From NCBI GenBank assembly GCA_949710005.1, contig OX453283.1, positions 24,085,204 to 24,149,203 of the forward strand: 64,000 nucleotides of DNA, given 5' to 3'. Positions 51,787 to 62,266 of the stretch are shown one piece after another. Positions within the stretch are counted from its first letter, which is position 1; each line of letters starts with the position of its first letter. The DNA comes from Ricordea florida (Eukaryota; Cnidaria; Anthozoa; Corallimorpharia; Ricordeidae). Both the position numbers and the translations under genes were made by a program. Below the pieces are notes generated by a model that was given only the letters and a program-made list of their open reading frames with translations, was not told the origin of the DNA and did no database searches.

Positions 51787-54700
51787 ATGGATCAATTAAA
51801 TAATTTGAATACAAAACAATTAAGCTCTCTACTTTCATGGTATAAAATTCAAGATAGATCTAAAATAACTATTAAAGAAGATAAAATTCAAGCATTGAGT
51901 AATACACCTGAAATAATTATGAATGTAAAACAAATCGTTGATAATAAACGAGAAATTTTTGCAGTGATAGATAATACACCAAAGAGAAGAAAAAACCAAC
52001 CGCGGCCACCTCTTCCAATTCCTCGTGTTACACCTCAACCAATACCAGGTTCGCCAAAAATATTTAGGCCAGGAACACCTACAGGCTCACCAGATCGATC
52101 TTGGGTAAAAACACCTCCAGGTTCTCCACCCCCAACAATAAAAATTAAACCTCCTCGCCCTCCGCCGCCTAAACAAGCCGCCATAACCGCTATGAGAAAA
52201 AATAAAACTCAAACTCAAGACATCATACCTGCCCCAAGAAAAAATATTTTATCTAGTTTTATGAATGAAGCAAAGAGTTTAATGAAAAAAATTAAGGAAA
52301 CAAAAACAAAAGACAAAACTTTTAATTGGATAAAAAAACAAATATCGAAAGTGGTTGATAAAGTTAAATCTACAGGAGACGGTCTTAAAAATCTTATAAA
52401 TAATAACACACAACCTGAAAGCCCCATTCCGCCGCCAAGAAAAAAGAAAAATAAAAAAAACTATCAACCACAATCTTTGGTGACTACTACAGAAAATGTT
52501 AGAGATTATGAGAAGGAGGGGGCTAGGCCTAAAACAAAAAGAAATGTAAAAATATCTGAAGATGAACAAGAAAATGAGGAAGAGTTAACATTTAATGAAC
52601 AAAAAAAAGCATTAAAAGGATATTTGAAAACTTCCAGGATAGATGGAAAGAAAGGATATGAACCTGAAGAATTCATGAAAAAAATAAAACAAAAAGTTAT
52701 AGATCGAATTAATCAGGAAAAGAAACCAATAAAAGGTAAATTTATATTAACATGTAAGTTAGTAAAAAAGTCTCTACTTAAAAAAATTGAAGAAGAAACT
52801 GAAAAATTCTTTCATTCTCAACCAAAAATAATTACTGAAGCAACTAATTTATCAGAATTATTTGATGCAATGATTAAACATATACTTAATGAGATTGAAA
52901 AATTTCTAAATAATGGTTATAAATTTGAATTCGATTCTGTAGTAAGTTTTGATATTGGTTTAGTCCCCTACGAAACTATTTCTGGAAGTTCATATTTTCC
53001 ATTACCTTCAAGATTAGCATCAAAAAAAGCTCTTATTAACCTTAAGAATTTTAAAGATAGTGAATGTTTTAAGTATACAATAACAGAAGGGGTGTTTCCT
53101 AGAAAAAATCATAGAGAGAGAGAGTAAATGATGAATTGAGGGAAAATTCTAAAAAGTTAAATTGGAAAGGAATAGACTTTCCTACTCCATTAAAACAAAT
53201 TGATAGGTTTGAAAAACAAAATCCATATGTTATTAATGTGTTGGGATATGAAGATAATAAAATATATCCTCTAAGAATAAGCGATAAATGTGATTGTAAG
53301 AAAAAAGAAGAATGTAATAATTGTGGATGTAGTAAAAAAGAATGTATAAAACAAGAATGTAAGAAAGAAGAATGTATAAAACAAGAATGCGAGAAATGTG
53401 GTTGTAAAAAATGTGATTGTAACAAAGAAGAATGTAAGATATGCGACTGTAAAATTATAACATTAATTTTAATATCTAATGGCGAAGAAAGCCATTACTG
53501 TTTGGTAACCGATATTAGTAGGCTTTTATCCTCTGAAATTGATAAAAATAAAAACAAAAAATATTTCTGCCTTAGATGTTTCAACTCATTCTATAAACAA
53601 GAATATTTAGATGAACATAAAATATACTGCGACTCAAATGGAGAAGTTATAATCAATATGGTAAAGAATAAAGATGGAAGTCCAAAATTTATTCAATTCA
53701 AAAATTATAAAAATAAAATGCGAGCGGCATTTGTTATTTATGTAGACTTTGAAAGCAATCTAATACCAATATATACATGTTCTCCAAATGAAATTAAAAG
53801 TTTTATTAAAAAATATCAAATGCATAAAGCATCTGGATTCTGTTATTATATAAAGTGTTTTGATGATAGTATATTACCAGATGATTTTAAACAAATTGTG
53901 CAATATACCGCAAAATCAGATGATGAAGATGTTGCACAGATATTTGTAGAATATTTAGAAAGAGATATTAGAAAAATTTATAAAATAATAGAAGAAAGAA
54001 AAGAAAAGTTTAGATTTTATGATATGAATAAAGCGTCAAAAACAATTAAAAAAGAACATGAAAATGCAACTCATTGTCATATATGTGAAGGAAAATTTAC
54101 AGAAACTAAAAATAGAGATTATAAAAAAGTAATAGATCATTGTCATCTTACAGGAAAATATAGAGGAGCTGCTCATAATAAGTGTAATATAAAATATGTT
54201 ATTCCTAACTTCATCCCAGTAATAGCACATAATATGTCAGGATATGATTCTCATTTATTTATTAAGAATCTTGCTAAAACAAAAGGTGAAATAACCTGCA
54301 TAGCTAATACTAATGAAAAGTATATTAGTTTCTCAAAGAAAATTTTAATTGGTCGTGATGATGAAGGTAAACCTATTAATAGAATGATAAGATTCATTGA
54401 TTCTTATAAATTTATGTTGAGCGGACTTAGTGGTTTAGTTGATAATCTCACCAAATGTGGAAAGTGTAAGACATGCAAACCACCAGATTGTATGAAAAGA
54501 TACATTGAAGATGGAAAAGATATTGAGCATAAAAGTATTGGTATATGCGGAAAATGTGAGAATTGCATGTTAGCCGAAAAAAGATGTCTTTCTCCAAAAG
54601 ATGATAAACTAACCGAAACAAAAAAGGAATTTGGTGATAAAACATATTTAGTGATGAGAAAAGGGGTGTTTAATTATGATGATTTTACTGACATTAATAA

Positions 54701-56375
54701 ACTAAATGAAACAAAACTACCGCTAAAGAAGGCATTTCATTCAAAATTAAATGATGAAGATATAAGTGATGATGATTACCAACACGCTGAAAAAATATTT
54801 GGGGCTTTTGATATGAAATCAATGCGGGAATATCATGATTTATATCTCAAGACGGATGTTTTACTTTTAGCAGATGTATTTGAGAACTTTAGAGATGTTT
54901 GTCAAAATAATTATGGTTTAGATCCGGCTCACTATTTTACATCGCCAGGGCTATCTTGGGATGCAATGTTAAAATTAACTAAAGTTAAATTGGAGCTGTT
55001 TACTGACGTCAATATGTTACTTATGATTGAAAGAGGTATTAGAGGTGGTGTAGCTCAAATATCAAAAAGATATGCTAAAGCTAACAATCCATATATGGTA
55101 GACTTTGTAGAAAATCTAAAGAAAAGTTATATTATATATCTTGATGCAAATAATTTATATGGGGCAGGAATGAGTGGAAATCTACCTACTCATGGATTTA
55201 AATGGATGACTAAAGAGGAGCTTAAAAATTGGAGAGATATGCCCTGCATAGTTATGGTTGATTTGAAATATCCAAAAAATCTTCATGATAAACATAAAGA
55301 TCTTCCTTTAGCTCCAGATAAACTTACTGTTAATAAAGTTAAGAAATTAATACCAAACCTATTTGATAAGAAAAGGTATGTTGTCTATCATGAGACTTTA
55401 AAATTTTATGAAAGTATAGGATTAAAAATAACAAAAATTCATAAAGGCATTAAATTTAAAGAGTCTGCGTGGCTAAAACCATACATTGATTTGAATACTA
55501 AACTAAGATCTCAAGCAAAGAATGATTTTGAAAAAGATTTCTTCAAGTTAATGAATAATTCTGTATTTGGTAAAACAATGGAAAATATGAGAAAAAGGAT
55601 AGATGTTAGATTAGTTAATAATAAAAAAGCAGCTGAAAAATTAATAAAAAAACCAAACTTTGATTATTTTACTATCTTTTCTGAAGATCTAGTTGCTGTA
55701 AATATGAAGAAAATAAAAATAAATTTTAATAAACCAATTTATGTGGGGTTTTGCATTCTAGATCGAAGTAAACAAATAATGTATGATTTTCATTATAATT
55801 ATATTAAAAAGAAATATGGAGATAAGGCTAAATTACTTATGACTGATACTGACAGTCTTGTATATGAAATAGAAACTCCAGATTTCTACAAAGATATAAG
55901 TTCAGATGTTAGAGAAAAGTTTGACACCAGTAATTACCCTAAAGACCACCCATCTAGAATCGAGACCGGTGTAAACAAAAAAGTAATTGGAATGTTCAAA
56001 GATGAGTTTGGCGGAATGATACCTACAGAGTTTGTAGGCCTAGGAGCTAAACAATATAGTTTAAAAATGGATAATGGTAAGGAGATAAAAAAGAATAAAG
56101 GAACAAAGAAAACAGTTGTTAAGAATAACATAAAACATAATGACTTTAAAGATTGTTTGGACACTGGAAAACCACACTGAATGAGATTACAAAATTTAAT
56201 TGGATCAGATCTACATAATCTTTACACAAAAACTGTTAATAAAAAAGCATTATCCGCAGATGATGATAAAAGGGATATTTTAGAAGATGGGATAAATACT
56301 CTTCCATATGGGCATTATCTTTCCAAAACAGAATTAGATGATAATATGAATATCATCTTTCTAAAACAGAATTAG
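51787..56375 (+). pseudogene. family-B DNA polymerase, broken
   Basis: Homologue of the element 1 polymerase along its whole length. Frame A, 51787-53127, has a SAP-like start, a proline-rich linker with PxxP motifs (about residues 65-130) and the YEKEGARPKTK motif at 241-251. It ends at an (AG)6 tract (53113-53124), after which homology continues in another frame: the tract length is out of register. Frame B, to 56180, keeps the zinc finger, Exo I YVDFES, the endonuclease VII-like CHIC..DHCHLTGKYRGAAH, Exo II, Exo III and polymerase motifs A, B and C (TDTDS). An in-frame TGA (56178-56180) then cuts off the last 65 residues, which remain readable to 56375. A 16-cysteine insert lies at 53289-53450. 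Both changes look recent, since the rest is not decayed. Confidence 0.9.
53289..53450 (+). repeat. Cys/Lys-rich coding insert in the polymerase
   Basis: Encodes 16 cysteines in about 55 residues, in repeats such as KKEECIKQEC and CGCKKCDC, just before the C2HC finger. Element 1 has only a short plain linker here. The DNA repeats GAATGTATAAAACAAGAATG, so it grew by local duplication. Confidence 0.8.
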
Positions 56376-57351
56376 GAGGCAACTCAGTATTATAAGGAAT
56401 AACCTGTAATTCTTCTCTTACAAAACCTCGTCTTGGTCCATCTATTAAATAATATAAAACCGGTTGATTAGGTGAAATCACACTTCTAGAAATATCAAAA
56501 ACTTTAATACTCCAAATAGGATCTGTAGCCCGCCTTTTTTCACCGCCCTCAAGTTCGCCAGGAGAAAGTAAGTATCTAACTTTAACATAAGATGGTAGTC
56601 TAACCTCATCAAGCCCAACAACTCGCTTATACTTTTTTGGTTCAATATCTACCTCTTTCATTTTTATAGCTTTATCAGGCTCTTTACCAGTTATTCTTGT
56701 TGGTGTATTATTCAAATTTTTCAAAATATCTGGTAATCGTTTCACCCATACTCTGGACCTTTCATCAATAACCATTTCTTGTGCATATTGATGACTAAAT
56801 AATCTTTCACCTAATATTCTGTTTGCGTTTTCTACAAATGATTGAGCTCTATGATTTCCAGCTTCGCTTCTTTGAATGTTTACATTATGATAATTCATAA
56901 GTTTTGTAACCCCACCCATAAATTCTCTTCCAGGATCAACCATTAATGTTTTAGGATATTTTAACTTCCTGGAATATATTTTTTCAAAAGCATTTGAAAT
57001 TTCTCGACTTTCTTTTGAGGTTAATGGTTCAGCATCTTTATATCTAGAGGCAACATCAACCACAACTAATAAATAACGATAATTCTTTCTTCCAACTCTA
57101 TCATGCGGTAAAAATAATAAATCTGCTTGGTGAATCTGATTTGGTTTATCCACGGTCCAGTGAGGTCTAGGTATATGCTTGGGAGCCGGAAGATAGATTT
57201 GCCATATTGCTTGTTTCTCTAACCATTGTTTTGCAGAATTTTCACTTACTTTAGCCTTCTCAGCTAATTTAGTAATTGCAGAATATCCTTTCCAATATCC
57301 CGCAGTTGAATAATATATCCTACTGAAATTTTTTGATAAGGTAGAACTCAT
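56353..57351 (-). CDS. retroviral-type (RVE) integrase
   Basis: 332 residues and intact. Closely similar to the element 1 integrase across all domains, with catalytic D77, D139 and E174 in the same contexts ([23 protein letters not shown]). Its 3' end overlaps the remnant polymerase C-terminus by 23 bp. Element 2 thus keeps an apparently functional integrase beside a broken polymerase. Confidence 0.94.
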   Translation of the reverse strand: MSSTLSKNFSRIYYSTAGYWKGYSAITKLAEKAKVSENSAKQWLEKQAIWQIYLPAPKHIPRPHWTVDKPNQIHQADLLFLPHDRVGRKNYRYLLVVVDVASRYKDAEPLTSKESREISNAFEKIYSRKLKYPKTLMVDPGREFMGGVTKLMNYHNVNIQRSEAGNHRAQSFVENANRILGERLFSHQYAQEMVIDERSRVWVKRLPDILKNLNNTPTRITGKEPDKAIKMKEVDIEPKKYKRVVGLDEVRLPSYVKVRYLLSPGELEGGEKRRATDPIWSIKVFDISRSVISPNQPVLYYLIDGPRRGFVREELQVIPYNTELPPNSVLER

Positions 57352-57359
57352 TTAAAGAT
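57351..57359 (+). promoter_or_regulatory. TTTAAAGAT motif between integrase and capsid gene
   Basis: Overlaps the first base of the integrase start codon on the other strand and starts 34 bases before ATG 57385. The whole 33-bp gap must serve both genes. Confidence 0.65.
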
Positions 57360-57384
57360 TACTCCACCCTTCCTTAAAATAAAT

Positions 57385-58629
57385 ATGACAGCCGTATCTG
57401 AAAAAATTAACCCAAACAGGATTCCAAGAGAGCCACTTGGTTTGAAATCGGAATCAACATTGAACAGAATTACACTAAATCCTTCATCAGCTAATCCTGG
57501 AGAAACACTATATATAAATATTCCAAAACTTTCTGAAAATTTAGTGATTGTGCCAGGAAGTGTATATCTAGTATTTAACTTGACTGTTGAGGGGCATGAA
57601 GATAACACCCTAGTGAATAATGTAGGTAGTAATCTTGTATCCAGACTCAGGGTTCTTTTTGGAGGTGAAACACTACAGGATACTCAAAGATACGATCTAT
57701 TTCAAACATATCATGACTTATTCTTAACAGATGAAGAACGCGAGGATAGATTAAAACAAGGTATTTCTTCTGAAAACATGAGGAAGCTAAGGACAAATGC
57801 GGGCGATAAGGTAGACACAGATGCAAAGGAAGTATCTCTTGCAGTAGTACACAACACCAAGTACCATATCCCACTAAATCATCCTATTCTCAACGATCAT
57901 GGGGTTTTCTATCCAAAGGCATTAGATCATCAAATAATATTTGAGATTACACTAGCTCCAGTTAACGATATTGTTGTTTATTCTGACGCGACCAAGACTC
58001 CAACTTACAAAATAACAAACCTCGAGTTGGAATATTCTTGCATATTAAGCGAATACTTAGCTCGCGAGGCACAAGCAGCTTATCAGGTTGGTAAGGGATT
58101 TTTTTATGAGAATGTCACTCTACACAAAACTTTCACCATATTCAGACCTACAGACAGCGTTATAAACCAGCATATTAATCTACCTAGAAGGTCAATTACA
58201 GGGATATTATGTTTGTTTACATTACCATACGGTGGAGGAGCGCGAGATTCTGAGAATTTTTTCAATCCAGGTATAACCTCAATCAATATCGATGTTAATG
58301 GTGTGCCAAATCGTTTCTACTCTAAGGGAATGGTACCTTCAGACCTATGGGAGTCGATAAAGAAACGTTTCAGACCGGCCGAAGGTCGGCAGTCGGTAAA
58401 GGAAAAGGATTTTTATAGTAAAAAGTTTGCTCTGTGGTTAGATTTGAGAACTCACCCAGATAATGGTATTCACGGAGGGGGTCTGGCCTTAAATAACGCA
58501 CAAGATGGTGTAAAAATTGAAATAAAAAGAAAACTTAGTGGATCTGGTATTATGACTTGTTACATGTTTGTGGTAGCTGATGCGTTAATGGAAGTTATGA
58601 ATTCAAACTTAAGATCAATCATGTATTAG
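57385..58629 (+). CDS. putative major capsid protein
   Basis: 414 residues, full-length homologue of 33181-34425. Conserved blocks (LFGGETLQDTQRYDL, HPILNDHGVFYPKAL, HPDNGIHGGGLALNN) and the C-terminal NSNLRSIMY are kept. No interruption. Differences cluster in the predicted surface loops around residues 130-150 and 335-345, as expected for a capsid protein. The capsid function is inferred as for element 1. Confidence 0.65.
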   Translation: MTAVSEKINPNRIPREPLGLKSESTLNRITLNPSSANPGETLYINIPKLSENLVIVPGSVYLVFNLTVEGHEDNTLVNNVGSNLVSRLRVLFGGETLQDTQRYDLFQTYHDLFLTDEEREDRLKQGISSENMRKLRTNAGDKVDTDAKEVSLAVVHNTKYHIPLNHPILNDHGVFYPKALDHQIIFEITLAPVNDIVVYSDATKTPTYKITNLELEYSCILSEYLAREAQAAYQVGKGFFYENVTLHKTFTIFRPTDSVINQHINLPRRSITGILCLFTLPYGGGARDSENFFNPGITSINIDVNGVPNRFYSKGMVPSDLWESIKKRFRPAEGRQSVKEKDFYSKKFALWLDLRTHPDNGIHGGGLALNNAQDGVKIEIKRKLSGSGIMTCYMFVVADALMEVMNSNLRSIMY

Positions 58630-58641
58630 TTAAAAGAAAAG

Positions 58642-59289
58642 ATGGAAGAATTAAGAGATAAAATTCCTTTTCATTGCATTATAACGGGCCCGACAAATTG
58701 TGGAAAGACAAAGTACATAATTGATCAACTCCGAGGCCCATTCCGAAAAGTTTTTGAATACATTGTTTTAATATGCCCAACTTATGCTAAAAATAAAACC
58801 TATCATAATTTTGCTAATAAAGATAAACATTTTTATGCATTATCACCAGATGCTAGTAACATTGATGAGATTAATGAATTGTTAACTGATTGCCAAACTT
58901 TATTCTCTGGAACAAATACATTAATAATTTTAGATGATTGTGCTGTTTCTAATGATTTGAAAAAACGATCAAACAAGTTTATTGATTTAGCATTCTCTGG
59001 AAGACATCATGGATTATCAGTTTGGGTTCTAACTCAGCAATTAACATCGATAGCAAAACCATTCCGTGAAAATGTGGCTTGCGTTGTTACTTTCCATAAC
59101 CCATCGCAAAAAGGTATGAAGATGTTTTTCGAAGATTATGGTGGTGATTTAGAACCTGAAACTAGTAAAAAATTTATGCAATTATTAAAAACTGAAAAAT
59201 ATTCTAGGCTTTGTTTATGTTTACGACACCCATTTAATTGCTATTTGGAGATACCTGAAGTTATAAATTTCCGCCTAGCGGGGCCCTAA
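58642..59289 (+). CDS. A32/FtsK-HerA-type genome packaging ATPase
   Basis: 215 residues. Walker A GPTNCGKT, Walker B TLIILDDC and SGRHHGLSVWVLTQQL are identical to element 1. The C-terminus runs seven residues longer (NFRLAGP after EIPEVI), because the stop after EVI is lost. Only 12 bp separate it from the capsid gene; the promoter motif is weak here (AGTTAAAAG). Confidence 0.94.
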   Translation: MEELRDKIPFHCIITGPTNCGKTKYIIDQLRGPFRKVFEYIVLICPTYAKNKTYHNFANKDKHFYALSPDASNIDEINELLTDCQTLFSGTNTLIILDDCAVSNDLKKRSNKFIDLAFSGRHHGLSVWVLTQQLTSIAKPFRENVACVVTFHNPSQKGMKMFFEDYGGDLEPETSKKFMQLLKTEKYSRLCLCLRHPFNCYLEIPEVINFRLAGP

Positions 59290-59293
59290 CGGG

Positions 59294-59302
59294 CTTAAAG
59301 AC
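59294..59302 (+). promoter_or_regulatory. CTTAAAGAC motif
   Basis: A variant of the shared motif, 35 bases before ATG 59329. Confidence 0.45.
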
Positions 59303-59328
59303 CTGACTTTAAGTAAGAAAATTGTAAA

Positions 59329-59847
59329 ATGGCAGAAGTTGAAGATTATATTGAAGAAGAAAAGACTGAGGTAAAAGATAATTATAATAATGAAGTTGAA
59401 ATAAAGCAAGAATCACTAGCCATCCTCGCAGCTCTTGGAACTACAAAGGAATATTTGGGAGTTGATATGAGTCTGGGCGATGTAAAAAAATTATCAGTAA
59501 AAGACATTGAAAAATATTATAATCGATATCAGGCAGTATTAGGTAAGAAAATTAATGGTGGGTTGGTAGATTCATCTCTTCAATTAGTTTCTAAAGTTAT
59601 TTCTTACATGGTTCCTGTTGATGATATAGAAGCTCTTTGTGTGGATTTAAAGAATGATGACTTGGTTAACCGCGAACTGACAAACATTGTAGGTCTATTA
59701 GCATTGAAAGCAGGAAGGTTGACAGCGCTTGCTAGTGGGTTATTCCAGGTTGCTAAACACATAAAATTCAATAAAATAAAAGAAGTTTCAAGGAAAATTA
59801 CAGATAATTATAACACAACTGAGGAGGCTACTGAACATACTAATTAA
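59329..59847 (+). CDS. conserved Polinton protein of unknown function (172 aa)
   Basis: Homologue of 35084-35632. The body QESLAILAALGTTKEYLGV..VNRELTNIVGLLALKAGRL is almost unchanged; only the acidic N-terminus and the tail differ. Its start confirms the start chosen for the element 1 gene. Confidence 0.75.
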   Translation: MAEVEDYIEEEKTEVKDNYNNEVEIKQESLAILAALGTTKEYLGVDMSLGDVKKLSVKDIEKYYNRYQAVLGKKINGGLVDSSLQLVSKVISYMVPVDDIEALCVDLKNDDLVNRELTNIVGLLALKAGRLTALASGLFQVAKHIKFNKIKEVSRKITDNYNTTEEATEHTN

Positions 59848-59871
59848 AACAACTGAATACAAAAATAAATA

Positions 59872-60078
59872 ATGTTGGTAGAATATAAAAGAGATATGGA
59901 AATTGAAAATCAAAAAGCTTTAAAACTTATTGCAGATGTTAAAAGGATTATTGATCATAAAAACCAAAAATTTAAAGAAATTATAAAAGATATTGAGACG
60001 CTAAAAGAACAAATACGCAGTGATGCAAGAAAAACTTATCCAGATACTGATTTAAAGATTCTTTACTTTGTGAAATAA
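59872..60078 (+). CDS. small coiled-coil ORF (68 aa), element 2 only
   Basis: Charged, helical, heptad-like sequence (KALKLIADVKRIIDHKNQKF). No clear promoter motif before it and no counterpart in element 1. Its last codons contain the TTTAAAGAT motif of the next gene. It could be real or a chance open frame. Confidence 0.4.
   Translation: MLVEYKRDMEIENQKALKLIADVKRIIDHKNQKFKEIIKDIETLKEQIRSDARKTYPDTDLKILYFVK
60051..60059 (+). promoter_or_regulatory. TTTAAAGAT motif inside the 68-residue ORF
   Basis: Starts 35 bases before ATG 60086. Confidence 0.6.
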
Positions 60079-60085
60079 AATAATA

Positions 60086-60481
60086 ATGTCAGAAGAAGTT
60101 GAACAAATTACAATGGATCCAGCACCTGAAAAGAAAGATCCTAAAAAGAAAGAGAAAGATCCTAAAAAGGTTGCGGCTGGTAAGAAACTAGCAGAACGCA
60201 ATAAAAAAGCTAGAGAAGCATTAGCTAGGGAAATGAAACGTGAAAAAGAACAGGAAGAAAATTCAAATCAAGATAGTGAACCTAAAGCATGGCTTCCAGA
60301 GCTATCTTTTACCACTGTTTTATCTATTGTTGGAATAGGGTTTACAGCATTTGATATGTTTATGCGATATTATAATAAATCCCCGAAGGAAAATAATGTT
60401 TCAAAAATGTCTCAACCTGAAAATATTCCCATACAAACCCAGCAACCAGCATCACAACCTCTTAAAATAGGAATGATATGA
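60086..60481 (+). CDS. basic single-pass membrane protein (131 aa)
   Basis: Homologue of 35670-36092: Lys-rich N-terminus with DPKKVAAGKKLAE, membrane helix SFTTVLSIVGIGFTAFDMFM and proline/glutamine-rich tail ending KIGMI. The tail between helix and KIGMI is not conserved, so the last five residues are probably the functional part. Confidence 0.75.
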   Translation: MSEEVEQITMDPAPEKKDPKKKEKDPKKVAAGKKLAERNKKAREALAREMKREKEQEENSNQDSEPKAWLPELSFTTVLSIVGIGFTAFDMFMRYYNKSPKENNVSKMSQPENIPIQTQQPASQPLKIGMI

Positions 60482-60490
60482 AATAAGTAG

Positions 60491-60499
60491 TTTAAAGAT
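60491..60499 (+). promoter_or_regulatory. TTTAAAGAT motif
   Basis: Starts 33 bases before ATG 60524; followed by TTCTTACTGATGAGTAAAAA, as at 36778 and 61154. Confidence 0.7.
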
Positions 60500-60523
60500 T
60501 TCTTACTGATGAGTAAAAAAATT

Positions 60524-60742
60524 ATGTCAACTGAAAACAAACTTGTGAAAACTGTTACTGATTCAGCAGTCCTTATTGGATTAGCAGCTTTAGTTGGATA
60601 TGTAGCTAAAAAGGCCATGAGAGAATCATTTATGAACGATCCCTCCTCAAGTATTACAAACTATGCTAAATGGGTGGTTGTATTGTCGGGTAGTATGTAC
60701 CTAAAAACATATTTAGAGGATCAAAAGATTTTACCAAATTAA
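60524..60742 (+). CDS. small two-helix membrane protein (72 aa)
   Basis: I start at ATG 60524, not the upstream in-frame ATG at 60509, which lies inside the promoter stretch; the homologue at 36148 starts MSTENK as well. Same two membrane segments and DPSSSITN loop. Confidence 0.75.
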   Translation: MSTENKLVKTVTDSAVLIGLAALVGYVAKKAMRESFMNDPSSSITNYAKWVVVLSGSMYLKTYLEDQKILPN

Positions 60743-60744
60743 AC

Positions 60745-61137
60745 ATGGCAACAATAGCAATGATGTTTGGAGGAGCTATTTTGAATGCAACCGCCTTTGT
60801 TGGTGGTTCATATCTTGCAAAATATCTCTCAGGTGATAAAACAGATACAGAGAAAATAAGACATGATAAAGCAATGGAAGAGTACCAAAAAGATTATGCA
60901 ACATTTCAGGAAAATAGACAGAAACTAATTGATTGCAAAGTACAACAAAAGGATGCAAAATATCAAGCGTCAAAAAATATTTCGAATACAGATGAATCTT
61001 TGAAATTATATAGTCAAATGCATGAACCAAAATTTGCGGATTATTATAGGCCTAGTGAAAATCAAAAGATGGGTGAAATGGCATATGTAGGTGGTGGTAT
61101 GTTGGCGTTGGGTTATATGGCAAGTAAATTCTTTTAG
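60745..61137 (+). CDS. membrane-anchored coiled-coil protein (130 aa)
   Basis: Homologue of 36368-36760, same length. Hydrophobic ends are conserved (MMFGGAILNATAFVGG; VGGGMLALGYMASKFF) as is EPKFADYY. The middle coiled coil is diverged but keeps its charge pattern. Two bases separate it from the previous stop. Confidence 0.75.
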   Translation: MATIAMMFGGAILNATAFVGGSYLAKYLSGDKTDTEKIRHDKAMEEYQKDYATFQENRQKLIDCKVQQKDAKYQASKNISNTDESLKLYSQMHEPKFADYYRPSENQKMGEMAYVGGGMLALGYMASKFF

Positions 61138-61153
61138 TTAATTGTGTGACCAG

Positions 61154-61162
61154 TTTAAAGAT
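61154..61162 (+). promoter_or_regulatory. TTTAAAGAT motif
   Basis: Starts 32 bases before ATG 61186, with TTCTTACTGATGAGTAAAAA downstream. Confidence 0.7.
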
Positions 61163-61185
61163 TTCTTACTGATGAGTAAAAAATC

Positions 61186-62205
61186 ATGGAAGAAGAAGAA
61201 CCATTAATACCAAACTTTGAACCAGCTGATCTAGATGATGGTGATGATGGTGATAAAGAAACTATAGAAATGGATCCAATATCATCCACCACTAGGGTAA
61301 TTAACCCTGATGATGATGTGAAAGAAACTTCATTTGGTGGAAGGGAATATGAGAAGGAGGGTGCTAGACCTAAAACCAAATCAGGATATACACAATTAAC
61401 AAGTGAAGAAATAGAAAATAAAATCAAAGAGGAACAAATTATAATAGATGAATTTGAAAAAGAACTAAAAAATAACTACCCTAATGTAGACTTCTCAAAA
61501 ATAATCATAAGATTGAAAAGAGATGATGTGACAGAAATTGTTAGACCAGTTATTAATTTAAACCGAAGAGGTAAAGTTGCTGATTATATTCTTATAAATG
61601 ATGAAGTAAGCACATTAAAGGGTAGGAATAGAGAACTTCCTATTGTATTGAAAAAAGCTTTAGGGGATAGAGCACCAAAAATTGTTGAAGCTTATGATAA
61701 TGAAATAGAAAAAAGAAAAGAAGCACATAGTTTAAATATTGAGAGGGAAAAATATCTAGAAAACAAAAATAATAGAAGCAAACAAGAAGAAATCGAATTT
61801 CAAAATATTAGACAAAAAAATACTGAAGAGAGAAATAATATATCCAACATAGAGAATGGTAGAGAAAGAGTTTGGGATAGAATGGGATTAAGAGATAAGA
61901 TAAAATACATCTTCAAAAAGTATGGTTTTACAGTATTTTCAGTTGTGAGTGCTGTTGGTGTAGTCATTGGTGTTATAGTTTCTAATCTTTCTAAAGGTCT
62001 ATCCACATTAGGTAAAGGTGTTGGTAATGGTTTGAAAGCTATTGGTAAGAAACTCGGTGAAATATTACCTGGAATGGTTGGTGCGATTGTAAGCTTTCTA
62101 TTCAAAACAGCGGGTGAGGTTATTCGATTTTTAGGTAAGAACGCATGGTTGTTGATAATGGCTGTGGTTCTATATTTTGTGGAAAGGGTAAAGAAGAGAC
62201 GATAA
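61186..62205 (+). CDS. coiled-coil protein with C-terminal membrane domain (339 aa)
   Basis: Homologue of 36808-37968 in the C-terminal third (YIFKKYGFTVFSVVSAVG onward), which is nearly identical. The N-terminal two thirds are different: acidic start, then REYEKEGARPKTK at 53-65, a motif also found in the element 2 polymerase, then a shorter charged helical region. The modular divergence suggests the membrane end is the conserved function and the front part adapts or was exchanged. Confidence 0.75.
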   Translation: MEEEEPLIPNFEPADLDDGDDGDKETIEMDPISSTTRVINPDDDVKETSFGGREYEKEGARPKTKSGYTQLTSEEIENKIKEEQIIIDEFEKELKNNYPNVDFSKIIIRLKRDDVTEIVRPVINLNRRGKVADYILINDEVSTLKGRNRELPIVLKKALGDRAPKIVEAYDNEIEKRKEAHSLNIEREKYLENKNNRSKQEEIEFQNIRQKNTEERNNISNIENGRERVWDRMGLRDKIKYIFKKYGFTVFSVVSAVGVVIGVIVSNLSKGLSTLGKGVGNGLKAIGKKLGEILPGMVGAIVSFLFKTAGEVIRFLGKNAWLLIMAVVLYFVERVKKRR

Positions 62206-62231
62206 CAAAACCATCCCGCGCCCCTAAAAGG

Positions 62232-62240
62232 TCTAAAGAT
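62232..62240 (+). promoter_or_regulatory. TCTAAAGAT motif
   Basis: Starts 35 bases before ATG 62267. Confidence 0.65.
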
Positions 62241-62266
62241 ATCATGTTGATCAGTAAAAATACAAT

